A stretch of 64,000 bases of DNA from Phorcus lineatus (taxonomy: Eukaryota; Mollusca; Gastropoda; Trochida; Trochidae): contig OV121092.1 of assembly GCA_921293015.1 (NCBI GenBank), positions 11,786,001-11,850,000 on the forward strand, written 5' to 3'. Under the pieces are notes generated by a model. It searched no databases and had not been told where the DNA came from. It worked only from the letters and a program-made list of their open reading frames with translations. Made by a program: the position numbers and the translations under genes. The first letter of the stretch is position 1. Every line of letters begins with the position of its first letter. Shown here one piece after another: positions 38,201 through 50,200 of this stretch.

Positions 38201-41200
38201 CTTTTTATGGTGAATCTGAAACTTTTGACAGGCACGAATGCACAAGGATAATTAAGTCACTGGATTCCTGGGTATATCAGTTTCACAACACATTCACTGT
38301 TTCATTCAACATTCTGGTGAAACTCTCCTCAATTTGACAGGTCTTGCTTTAAAGTCAGCTGTTAAACGTGACTTTCTTCTCCTTTTCTTCTTCAACCATA
38401 TCTGCACAGCAGGAGAACAATCAAAGGTTGTCATCTGGGGACCAAGCATCTTTATCTTCAGCAAGGTGTCCAACTTTTCATTTGAAATCGAAGACCTGTA
38501 TTTTGATTTCAGGCGATTTTGTGCGCTAAAGGAACGCTCACATTCTACACTTGTTATTGTCATGCAAAGTCCAATTTTGGCCAATATGCCACAGTTTGGC
38601 AAAAGAGAAGAGTGCACGTTTATCACTGTTCTGCAAACTTGACTGAATTCGTAATTACAATAAGCCCCTTTCATCATTGCTCGTAGCCTAGGCCATTCAT
38701 TCATAAGTTCAGTTCTGTTGAGGATAGGCTGTACAACAGTAACAGTTTCATCATAGCCTTGCTGCATGTCCCCCTCAACTACCTTCACAGACTTCTCACT
38801 ACCATAGAAATCAGCCAAATGGGCTAAGGCATCATCAGATGATGATGTAGCTGCTCTCACCAAATTAGGATCAAATACTTGTGAGAAATCCCTGAGGATT
38901 TGTCTGTCATCTTGCTGAAATCTAGATCTCATGTTTTTGCAAATGTTCTTGATATACTCCTGTCGAAGCCCTTTGAATTCGCTATCCATGGAACTTCTGT
39001 GAGTAAGCTTGTCTTCACCATAGAATGTATCCCCATCTTTCATGGTAATTTTCTCCTTTATGTCTGCAAGTGCTTGTCCATCAGTTTCCTCCATTGACTG
39101 CAGTTTCTCAAGGGTTGAATCAATCAAAGGCTCAAATTCACTCAACAGCAAGTTTTTCTTTTGTAGTTCAGTGCTCAAAATGGCTAGTTCTGTATGTACA
39201 TCTAACATGAACGCCACAGTCAGGAGAACTTTATAGTCACTGAAATATTTGAATAGTCCCTTTGCAGATGGATTCTTCTCTTCTGCAAATTTGGAGAGTG
39301 TTGCTAATACTGAAGAATAGCATTCAAACACAGCCTCAACTGCAGACTTCAAACCAAGCCATCTAATTGAGTGTGCTTCCTTGATTGTCAGTTCAGGTTC
39401 ATCTAAAAGTTTCTGAATCTTTTTCAGTGTAATTGTTCTATTACTTGAGCCATTTATGAAGAAATACAAGCTGTTAAATTTCTCTCTGAATTTAAGCAAG
39501 TAATCCATTTTCTTGATAGCATCTACACATGCTAAATTCAATCTGTGAGCAACACAGTGAGTTTGTACACAGAAAGGAGAATGTTTGGCTTGCATCTGTT
39601 TTCCGACTCCTGTGCGCTTCCCCATCATAACTGCAGCACCATCTGTAGCTAGGGAAGTACACTTATTCAATTCTAGTCCCATTTTTCTGAATTCCGATAC
39701 AACCCCACCGACCACTGTGTGGGCACAGCCATCATCTAGATGTGTGTTACACAAAAAAGATGTGAGTGCTTCACCGTGTTTTATGTATCTAACGCACACA
39801 GACAATCGTTTGTCAACAGTTATGTCTGTGCTTTCATCAAGCATAATAGCAAACACATCTGATTTTTTTATATCAGTAACAACATGTGTAGTCAGTACTT
39901 GTGATATACAGTGTTGAATATCAGATATTGTGTCCCAGCTCAAGTTTCTGTACTTGACATCAAGTCCATTCATTCTTTGGAGATCCAACAAGTCATTTAT
40001 TCGAACTGAGGGAGTTTCACAGTAAGCAGAATAATATACAGTATTAAACAATATTTTCTCATTTTGTGAAATTGAACTAATGTTTTGGTCATCGTCACAT
40101 TCATTTTCAGTACAGTCTACTTCAGCAGTGTTTTTTTCACATGCATGTTTATGTTCAATGCCATCTCTATGGCGAGTTATGCTCGACATTTGAATGTTAT
40201 TTGTACCCTCGTGGGACCACACATTTGTGAGCTGAAGGGATACTTGATATTTTCTACATATGTTACAGTTCATAACCATCTGCCCTTGTTTATCGCAAAA
40301 TTCAAGCCATGGGAACTTGTTTTTCCATTCAGTCATCGTCTTTTTTGAGACCCTTTCTCCGGTATGCCGTCTTTTCTGGTAATTATGGTGGACATTTTCT
40401 AAAATGTTATTGATGATACTGGTTGCTATTTGTTTTGATTCTTTGCCTTTATTTTCAATGTATGAAAATAATGTGTTTGTTTGTGGTTTGGAAACAGTAG
40501 TCTTCCTCCCTCGTTGCTGTGAGGACGCCATATTTCAACAAATACGTAAAGGCCAAGTTCGAGTGGTAACAATAGTCTCAATATTGGGAGTACTGCAGTT
40601 TAGTTATAATTATCACCAACCCTTACGCTAGACAAACTAACCCTAAGAGATTGTCGTGAAGGATCAAGCGTTAAATATGATAGTCTACAGATATCTTAGG
40701 GCCAAAGAATACAGTGTAACTTAAATCCAAGGGATAATTAGCATGAATAATAACGCAGTCAACTGTAGGTAAAAATAGTCATACTATTTTCACCACTCGA
40801 ACTTGGCCTTAGTCACATGGTAATAAACTCCTAACTGTGCCGTTAATCAAGTCATGTTTGCTGTATAGGCATCACTTTCGCGTAACTGACACTGCCTGAG
40901 AGTAAGACGTTTTAATGTTGACGATTGCTGTTCTAAAAATAGATGAGAGGATGATATCGGCTCTGAAAATTTCGGGCAATAAATAACAAGTACGCAAGTT
41001 TGGACTCTTAATTGCTTTGTGTACGCATGATGATGGGAGTTGTTTGAGTTTTTGAAAAATTGTTAGCGTACTTGTACGCAATAAACTTCAAATGAATTGG
41101 GTTTTCACAAAATTATTTGCGTAAATTACGCAAGTACGCAGCTTATCTGTAGCTCTGTATAAGCTTGAAAATCTTAAGAAGAACTTGAGATGAAGTTTCA

Positions 41201-44200
41201 TGCTAAGAAAACATTAGAAAAGCAAGTCATCCCACTAACCTGTAAGACAATTCTTTTGTGTATGGCAAACTTTGCGATGATGTGTGCTAGAAGGAGATGT
41301 CCATGGTACTTGGTGGCTGGATCCACACAGTTCTTGGACAACAGACACGGCCACGCAAACGTCATCAGGCGCCGCAACTTGTTCCCCTGTTTTCTATATT
41401 GTTAAAACAAAATTTGTTCATTACTTGATATTCATGGAAAATTATTGTAATCAAGAGACTTTCATTGTAAGAAAAGATTAAAAGTTGAATTACATTTGTA
41501 CTTGATTTAAGATACATGTGTATACATTAGGGATGAGAAGAAATTATAAAGTTCGTACATAGAGCAGGGATTGGGAAAGGCAGGGGCCATGGGCCATTTT
41601 GCACATTGGATGAAAAAATTGCCCATTCAAATCAGAAATTTTACCATTGCTGCTATGGGGAATGGCCTTTTTAGAATTCTGGAAATGACTCAAAGCCCTA
41701 AATATGGCCCATTGTCAAGGGTGTCTTTCCCAATCCCTGATAGAGAAATATGTTCTTTCTGTAAGCACACATCTTTCTTCTCAATGATTTGTTCTCGGAC
41801 TCATAGGTCATAGGTCAGTATATATGGAGGAAGGAAACTTGATCTCACTTGTTTGCCGCATCATGTATATGAGGTGAGGCTTGCTCCACCAGTAGAGAAG
41901 AAAACTGAAGGAGCAGGATGCGGACAGCATCCGATGTCCCAAACGGATTCTCTGGATCAATGATGCGGGTGATGAAGATGCTGATGACATTGTCTTCATT
42001 ATCCTGGTCAGGGGCCGGGTGTCCTCCAATCAGAAGGTCCCCCTCGCCCCGCTCAAACGACACTTGGAAGCATGGGATCAGCACATGCTGCAGAATCTGG
42101 GAGGGGCAAAATAAACAGGTACAGACAGGTAATCAAAGGTAGATATGGATAACTTTGACTTATGTACAAGTAGATGATGATAAGATCAAGTTTGGATGCA
42201 CCTTATTAAAAGAGAGTTCTCTAGACCAAGGAGTAGATTGTGGGACAGAATCTGCAGGATTGACATGATATTTTGATAGAACATAACATTGTCGTAAAAG
42301 CTCTTTCTTGATTTGAAGTAGATCAAACATATATCTTCAAAATAAAACCTAGATGATGTTGAAATAGTTAGAATACATATACATTATTGTTATGAATTAA
42401 GGTGAGAATCTATTTTATATTTTACGATGATGAAAAGCACGCACCTTTGCTTTGAGTTCCTGAGGCCAGTTCTGATCATGGAACACGTCCACAAACTTGA
42501 AGAAGGCTTTCCTCTTCCACTCAACACCGTACGTCTGCAGGAGAGAATGTTTTTATCTAACTGAATGATGATTCATGTAAATCAATTGATCATATTCAAG
42601 CTGAAAAAAATTCTGCGAGGAACTACTGAAAAACCTAAAAAATAACAAAAAATTGTGCTACTCCTGACAGTGTGATCCCAAATATAACAATGTTAAATGT
42701 TTCCTGGATAACAATTTGTTATTTTGAAATCACTATGTTTAGGTGTAAATAGTTCCTCCTTTTTCAGATGTGGGATTATGGTAACGAAAAGGGATACGAT
42801 AGCAAAAAAAATGTAAACAATAGTGGGAAAATCTAGTTGGAGAGATTTTCATTATAAAGAATGTTATCCAGAAAATTTAAAACGCTGTTCTTATGCAGTT
42901 ACTTCTCAAACCCTCCAAAGATGTAGATTTGACAGAAATTTGCTACTCACTGTGGCCATGGTATCGTCTAGGAACTCCTTCACAAACTGGAATTGTGGAA
43001 TGTATCGATGGGTGAAGCAGCGTAGGATGTGGAACAGAAGATCGATCTCTGTTGTGTGGTTCCTAGAAGTAGACACAGAAACAATCATGTTATTATCCAA
43101 TTCTGATTAGAGTTCACTTGTAGATCTAACTAAGCGATGAAGGAAAGGATTGTTGAGCCGTTGTTGCAAATCAAGGTATGGCAATTGGATTAAAAATTAT
43201 CCTTACAAAAAACAATCAAAGAGATTTTACAGCAGAAATATTTGCAGATTTTAATTGCCTATCACAATTTGAATAATTCTATGTGGTTATATATAATGTA
43301 GAAGAATGGAAGATAAAAACATATATTAAGAGGTTAAAATTGATCCTCATTTTGATTCTCTGAATTTTGATGAAAATTGTTAAACGCTTTCTCCCCTACA
43401 GGTCTCTATGCAGGCCCTAACAGGCTCATTATCTTTTTTTGTCTTGTTTTTTAGGGGTGAAAGTGTAAAACTATAAAGACAAGTCGATTACCTGAAGAAG
43501 TTAAGAAGACATCGCACCAGCAGGGCGGGTTCCTTCCAGTGTACGAAGTCCAAAGAGTCCTGTGAGGAGGAGAGATTAAGAGAAAAAGAGATTAGTCAAC
43601 TTAGCAGTAACACCTACATCCTAGATTTTAAGGTCAGATATGAAACATGCTAAATTAATAAAAAGAAATGTTACATATACATATTGTACATTGGTCTGTG
43701 GCCTCTATACTGAATAGATATCCTCTTTTTCTCCATGTAAACCTCTCTTAGACATAGAGGCACATATCCAAAATACCATTTCAGATTAATTCTTTTGCCA
43801 AATCTTTGACTGCACCTACCACTTTTCTGTGCCTCTCCTGAAAACTATCAGACACCCAAATCTTCAACAACTGTGTTACCTGAAAAGTCAAAAGGTATGA
43901 AGGCTTATAATTTAAACATAGCAACACAAAATTGATTAACCTAAGTGTTAACATTGTCGAGCACATAACACATGATTATTTTGACATGAAAGGGCTGAAT
44001 AAGGGTGAAAGTGGCCATCATAAAAAACAGTGTTTAGGCAGTCTATCAAACTTGTTCCTAGCAAAACAATATAGGTAAACTTAAGCAGTAGCATTATTGA
44101 GAATAAAATATTGCATAAATAATGCACTATGAATGCGCACTATGAAGGTAGTGTATCATGAAGAGAGTTTGAGCAGCAATTCATAATTTCTTATTGGCAA

Positions 44201-47200
44201 CAACACTGGTGAACTCATTAGGCCTTCAGTAAGAAGTTACAAGAACTAAGGCTCATTATTGCTTTGTTAAGAAAAGACAAAACGAGGATGGAAATGTCAA
44301 TTACAAAGAGAACTGACCACTTGCGTGTGTTTGGGGAGCCACTCCTCATCAAACTGGACCAGTACGCTGATGAGTCTGATAGCCTGGTACTGTAACTCCG
44401 ACTTGGTGGTGGCCGCGGACGTCAGGGGCGACGCGCTCTGCGTCTGAAATAGAGAAGGATAATAAACCATGGGTGATTTCGAGCTTTCAAATGTTCATGT
44501 TTTTTCGCAAGGTTGTAATATTGCAGCTCATGGTCTGAATGATAAGGTCGGCTTAACTGAAAATAAAGCTTGAGTGTATGAGAGTTACTGGGCTTGGAGT
44601 AAAGAATTGACAACAAACCTTTACTGATCTTGAGTTTTCAGCACAACACTTTACACTTAAAAGAAAACTTTTTTGTTCAGTTAATAGTTTTCTTAAAAAT
44701 TATGTCTGTACATTTAGTTAAAAACCTACCATACTGACATGCCTATGCGATGAACTTAAAAAGTAATCAGCCAATAACATACTTTGGTAAAAAAAATTAC
44801 CCATTGAAACGAAAAGATTTCAAGTTACAGGTTTTAATATGGACCTTTCATACACTCAATAGCAAAAAATGCGATTTATCAAAACTCAGACCCTGAAATG
44901 TTTACAAGGAAATCTAAAGACACATTTATATGTATTCCCGTCTACAAGTACCCCATTTTCATACCTGGATCTGTCCAAAAGCCATGTTGACAAGTCTCAT
45001 AGGGTTCAATTGAAGCACGTCTCGGAATGGCTGTCCGTCTTTCTGCTTCAGTAAATACTGAAATACAAACAGGTCAAAATGTTACATTTGATCTGTTGAC
45101 ACGCACATGAGGTCAGGGAAACCTTAGTTTATACTGAACAGGATCAAGACAAAGCAGTGCAGTGTGTCTCAAATAGCTGACGGTGAGAAAGTACTGAAAT
45201 TCAACATGTCAACATGTGATATCATTGAACAAAATAGACGAGTACTGTCTTAACTTATTCAAAAGCTACATGTGTCAGTGGCCATAGCGCTAAGGCAACT
45301 TAGATAAATACTGCACCATTTGCTGTACTAAACCAGCATCTGTTGTTTGCTTGTAGTTCCCTCATTGGTAATTAGTAATCGCATCCAGAAGATTCCTGAT
45401 TACACTATCAAGTCCTGGTGCAGTGTGCTGAAGAGCTGGCACAGGAGAGTGACAAAATGTAGTAAGATTTAAATTGACAGTGATTGAGAGTGGATCTATT
45501 GATACATTATGGAGAAAGTAAGGTCACCTAACTCAATTTCCCTTATACACTACAGCATTATCAATAATTAGTACTTGGCAACATCTAGTTATTGGAGTGG
45601 TCCTATTGATGCTTTGTGGAGAAAGTTGGGTCACCTACCTCCAGATAGCGGGTACACTGCTGGTCTTTGAGGGCGTTGTCCGTGAGGAAGAGGTCGATGG
45701 TTTGGGTCGGATACCTCAGCAGGAACTTCATCAATGGTTCTCTGAACGGACTCCCGGCCTGGAGATGGAATGTTAAATTCATATGACCTCTCGGGGTAAC
45801 TGCTGCTTCAGTTCAATGGGCAATGTTTGGATTTTTTTAACAGTATCAAATAAATGTGACCAACGGACATGACTCATGGTTAAATTCAATAAGCAATGTT
45901 TAAATTCATTTACGCTTTTATATAATGCGACTTGTGTGTACAATTAATGATTTGGTTCAATTGTTCTTAATTAATTTACACTATCAGGCTAATGTAACCC
46001 ATGGACACAACTACAACCATTTTAAAGTCATTAACACTAACAGATGAGTATCTGTATACAAAACAACAGGACCAGTAAATGAATTTTTGTCATATACTTG
46101 CATCACAAATGTTATTGTTGAACATTGAGTTTTGTTTGATTTTCATGTGAAATTCAAAAGAAGACAGTCTATGTAACATTCCCTTCTTTGATCCTTGATC
46201 TGATAATTATGGAAGAATCATACCTCAATAAGAAGCGCCCTCTCTCCCCGTAGAACAAGGAAAGACAACTGCTCCAGCATGTTCTTGCTGGCGGCCGGGA
46301 TGAGGTGGAAGAGGTTCACTATAGCAGCACATGTCTTCAGGTCCTGGTGGGAGATTAAACAATGAATTTGTTTAATGACAAACAAATAATTGCTTCAATC
46401 ACATAATAGTTTTTATCCAACGCATGGACTCATGATGCTATATGTAAATACACACTAGGGGCAAAACATGACCACAATGTTATGTGATTTTTCCTAAAGC
46501 CTGGCCAATACATGGGAGAAGTTGTTGACTTGAATACACTTAACTCCTGGTAGTTGTGAGTTGATCTATCTGATGCACCTACCTGTCCAGTGGAAGGTTT
46601 CTGGCCACTCTTCTGAGCCACAGCAATCACCTCTAGCAGCTTCTTCAGGTGTGCCTGCAACATGCAACAATAACCAGGCTCGTACAAGTCAGACCTTTTG
46701 GAAAGGTTATCCATACTATTAGTACATTATAACAAATCCAAAGAGCAATAATGTCTACATGTCGTCTTTCCTTTCCTTGGAACAATCAATAGTTTCTTAA
46801 ATTGGTTGTGATTTTTTTCAAGGATTGGATATTTTTACAGGGTTGCACTTTCACAAAAGGTATTTTCAACCGTACATGTTTTTTCACTCATTCACTTACA
46901 TAAAAAATTATTTTCTAAGATAAAATGACTCACATAGAGTTGTTCACAGAGCTTCTCATTGAAGACGTTGGGGAAGAGTTGGATGAGACTGGCTAGACGC
47001 TGGATCACATTCAAAGTGAGGCTCCGGAAGTCGCCCAGCATGAGCAACAGCGGTCTGATAGCCGTGTGAACTGTGTCAGTCTCAATTGTGCAGCCACCAA
47101 TAAACTGGAAGAATTACAACAAAAACACATATATACATATACATAGACCAACTTAACTTACATAAAATAGAGACATAAAATCTATGTGGACTGTGACAGT

Positions 47201-50200
47201 GTTAACTATGCAGTCAGCAACAATTAACATCAGCGACAGTTTATAATCATGTACTATGCATGCCTTAAGAAGTCGATTTGCTGTTTTACAATGTCTAGTT
47301 GACTGACCCTTTATATTGGAAAGGATTATATGGCAGAAAAAAAATTTGTTTGAACAATTTAAGAACTTGTTGAGGAATGCAAGATAAAATGATTAATGAG
47401 CACATGTCATTGAAAATGTCATATACTTTGAAACAAAAAGTAATACACGACACAGTCGCACCTTCTTCATACAGCCGTGTGCGGCCTCCTGCAGTTCACT
47501 GTTGGTGCTGTTAAGAGCCTTGTACAGGATTTGGAATATCTTCTCTCGTCGACTCGGGATGTAGTGACACGCTGCTAGCGCACCTGTCAGAGAGAGAATA
47601 TTTAAGAGAAAGTGTTAACCTTCTTTTAAATGTTTACCCGGTACACTAAACAATAAAACAAGCATTAAAAAAACATGAAAGTTTGATGTGACACTGTTTA
47701 TTGGATTCACACTATATGCAAAAGTTATTATTGTATTTTTAGGGTCTTGCTCTGATTGCAGTTTAATCACATTGACTGTTTCATGTTGAAAATATGATAA
47801 CATCTATAAAACTTACGAAGAGCACTTTTCTTCAGAGGAACCAGGTTGGTGACGTTTTTGTAGCACGGCAGTTTGAGGAGAATTGTGTCGTCTGCCTCAC
47901 AAAGACTTTGTAGCTGATAAAAAAGAGAATGAACATGTTATTTCTAAACCAAAAAAATTTATAGAACAAATTGTTGACATTTTTGTCCACCAACAATAGA
48001 CTCTGTAACTAAAGTTTTTTTGTTTGTTAACAAAGTTGTCAATTTTACATAACAAATTTTTTAAAACTTGAGTAACTGTTGAGTGCTGATTTGGCAATAT
48101 TTAGCCGTTAAAGGCATCACAAACTTGAATTCAAGTCTCGAAACAAGAAGAATTTTTCAAACAGACTCTGCAGCCGTTCATGAAAAATTAAACTGTTTTT
48201 TTTACCAACCATGAATTACTTGTCAAAATACTTCATTGTACAGTGCTAACGGTTGCCTGACTCAAAATAGTAAAGCCTTTGAATTCAAATTACAAACAAA
48301 ATTTCAGAAGTCATCAACTTATCAAATCAAGTATGGAGACTGACCTCACTGAAGAAGACATTGTGTTCCTGTATGTTGATGTCCATGGTGAAGAGTCTCG
48401 GCTCAAGCGTCGTACAGAATGTGTTTCCTTCCTGCAGTTCATACAAAACTTATCACTACAAAGTTGGTTTAATTACATAATAGGAGCAATCACACTGTTT
48501 CCTATTAGCTCCCTACAGTGATATTTTAGAAAGTGACAAAATTAAATTGTTTCCTTTGAGAATAATATATGTGCCCTGTCAACTGGCCGGAGAGAATGGT
48601 TAGTCAGTAATGATGCAGCAGCCAGGGTGAGCAGAAAAAATGTGTATGGAGAATGCATTCAAATATTTTGCAGGATAGTTTGTAACAATTAAAATACTTT
48701 AGTAGCCAAAACATTTTGACAGCATAGCAGTGAGGTCATTACACATTCACATTAACAGAAAAAGAAAGTTCAGGAGAGAAAAATGAAATAGCCATGGCAG
48801 ATATCTAGATATTTCCTCCCTATCAGTAAGATAATGGGAAACAGTCAATGTATTAATCAAATCTAATAATCGCAGTCACTGAAGTTATCACTAGCAGACA
48901 TGTCTTCTCACCATAAGTCCAATCTGAGCGTTGAGTGGCTGATGACGGAGCAGATGTTTCTTGGGCGGGATCATGTCTTGTAGAACCTCTCTGTGCGGCT
49001 CCATGATGTCCGTGATACTCCGTCCAGTTGTCTTCGCCAGACATCCCAGAGAGTGCATAGCCTGAAATAAAGATACAGTTAAATGGAGAAAATCCTTTTA
49101 TTGGAGACCTTTGCCAGAATTATAAGATTACCATGTCATAAAATGGACTTGAGGGGGTGTATAGATTAAACTGATAGGGGATCACGTGGTCATTGGAACA
49201 CCCATTGTCTCTTCTTCAGATGATAATAACTTTTAACCTATTGGACATAAATTTTAAAATAATAAAAATTTTCTAGCAGTAAGATATAAGAGAAATGGTA
49301 CACTCACCTGATCACGAACTAGAGTGTTTGGGGATGTGACCTGACGGACAAGTTCGTGTGTGACTTCATGGAAAGATTTCTTCTGAGCCGCAATAAGATC
49401 ATCAGTCTTCTGCTCTGGCTCTACGTCCTTGGCGCACAAGATCAGCATCTTCTCCAGGTTGGTTTTAGCCAGGTCTACTGCCCCGGAGGATACCTTTCAG
49501 ACAAAAAGGAGATTGGTAACATGATTTGGCATTTTTCAGCAACAACATTAAAGTTCTGATTAATATAACCAGCATGAACCACAAGCACTTTCAAGTGGAG
49601 CACAGTGGTCAAGTGGTAGACAAGGGTTTGAATAACCCAAGATTATTACATTGGCTATACACTGTGATGCAAAGCATTTCATTCATTCAGTCTGCCAAGA
49701 TGTAATTATGAATTGACTTGCAAAGCACTAATAGCTGAATCAAAGTCCATAATAATAATAGCCATCATTGTCATAAATGGTTACCTCCACTGTCAGGTCC
49801 ATGATCACATAGAGCATCGTCACTAACGAGAAGATTACATTTATACCACATTGACACTGGGTATCATTGTGAAATTGTCATGAAGCAGTTACCTCCCCTG
49901 TGAGGTCCATCATCACGAAGAGCAGAGCCTTGAGGAAGAGAAACTGGTGCTCCAACACCCACTTGAGAGACATCGAGTCAGACAGGAACTTGATCGCCAG
50001 ACATCTGCACAAATAATTGGTAAAACAGCTATGTCAGTGAAGTCATTTTCATCATTTACAGAACGAAAGATGTTGACGACTGTTAAGTTTAAATTTGAAA
50101 GAAAAGCCTGTAAATCACAGATTGTGAATAATGAATATAGAAAGATGCAAAACATTTTCAGTGAGGCAATTTTCAGCATTCTAAGAAATTGATTGATAAT

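Larger units (their letters stand above)
37679..41157 (-). mobile_element. hAT-like DNA transposon, apparently complete
   Basis: Perfect 15-bp inverted ends CAGAGCTACAGATAA (37679..37693) and complement (41143..41157) are flanked by the direct repeat TATAA (37674..37678 and 41158..41162). Subterminal words TTGAGTA (left) and TTGCGTAC (right, complement) recur and are probable transposase-binding sites. It encodes one intact 741-codon transposase and sits in a TRRAP intron, in sense orientation. hAT elements usually make 8-bp duplications, but some lineages make shorter ones. By sequence it could be autonomous. Confidence 0.9.

Noticed and set aside
38306-40531. Domesticated host gene (ZNF862-like) rather than a transposon
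   Set aside because: Perfect inverted ends, subterminal repeats and a target duplication enclose the single-exon frame, which is simplest as a recent transposon.
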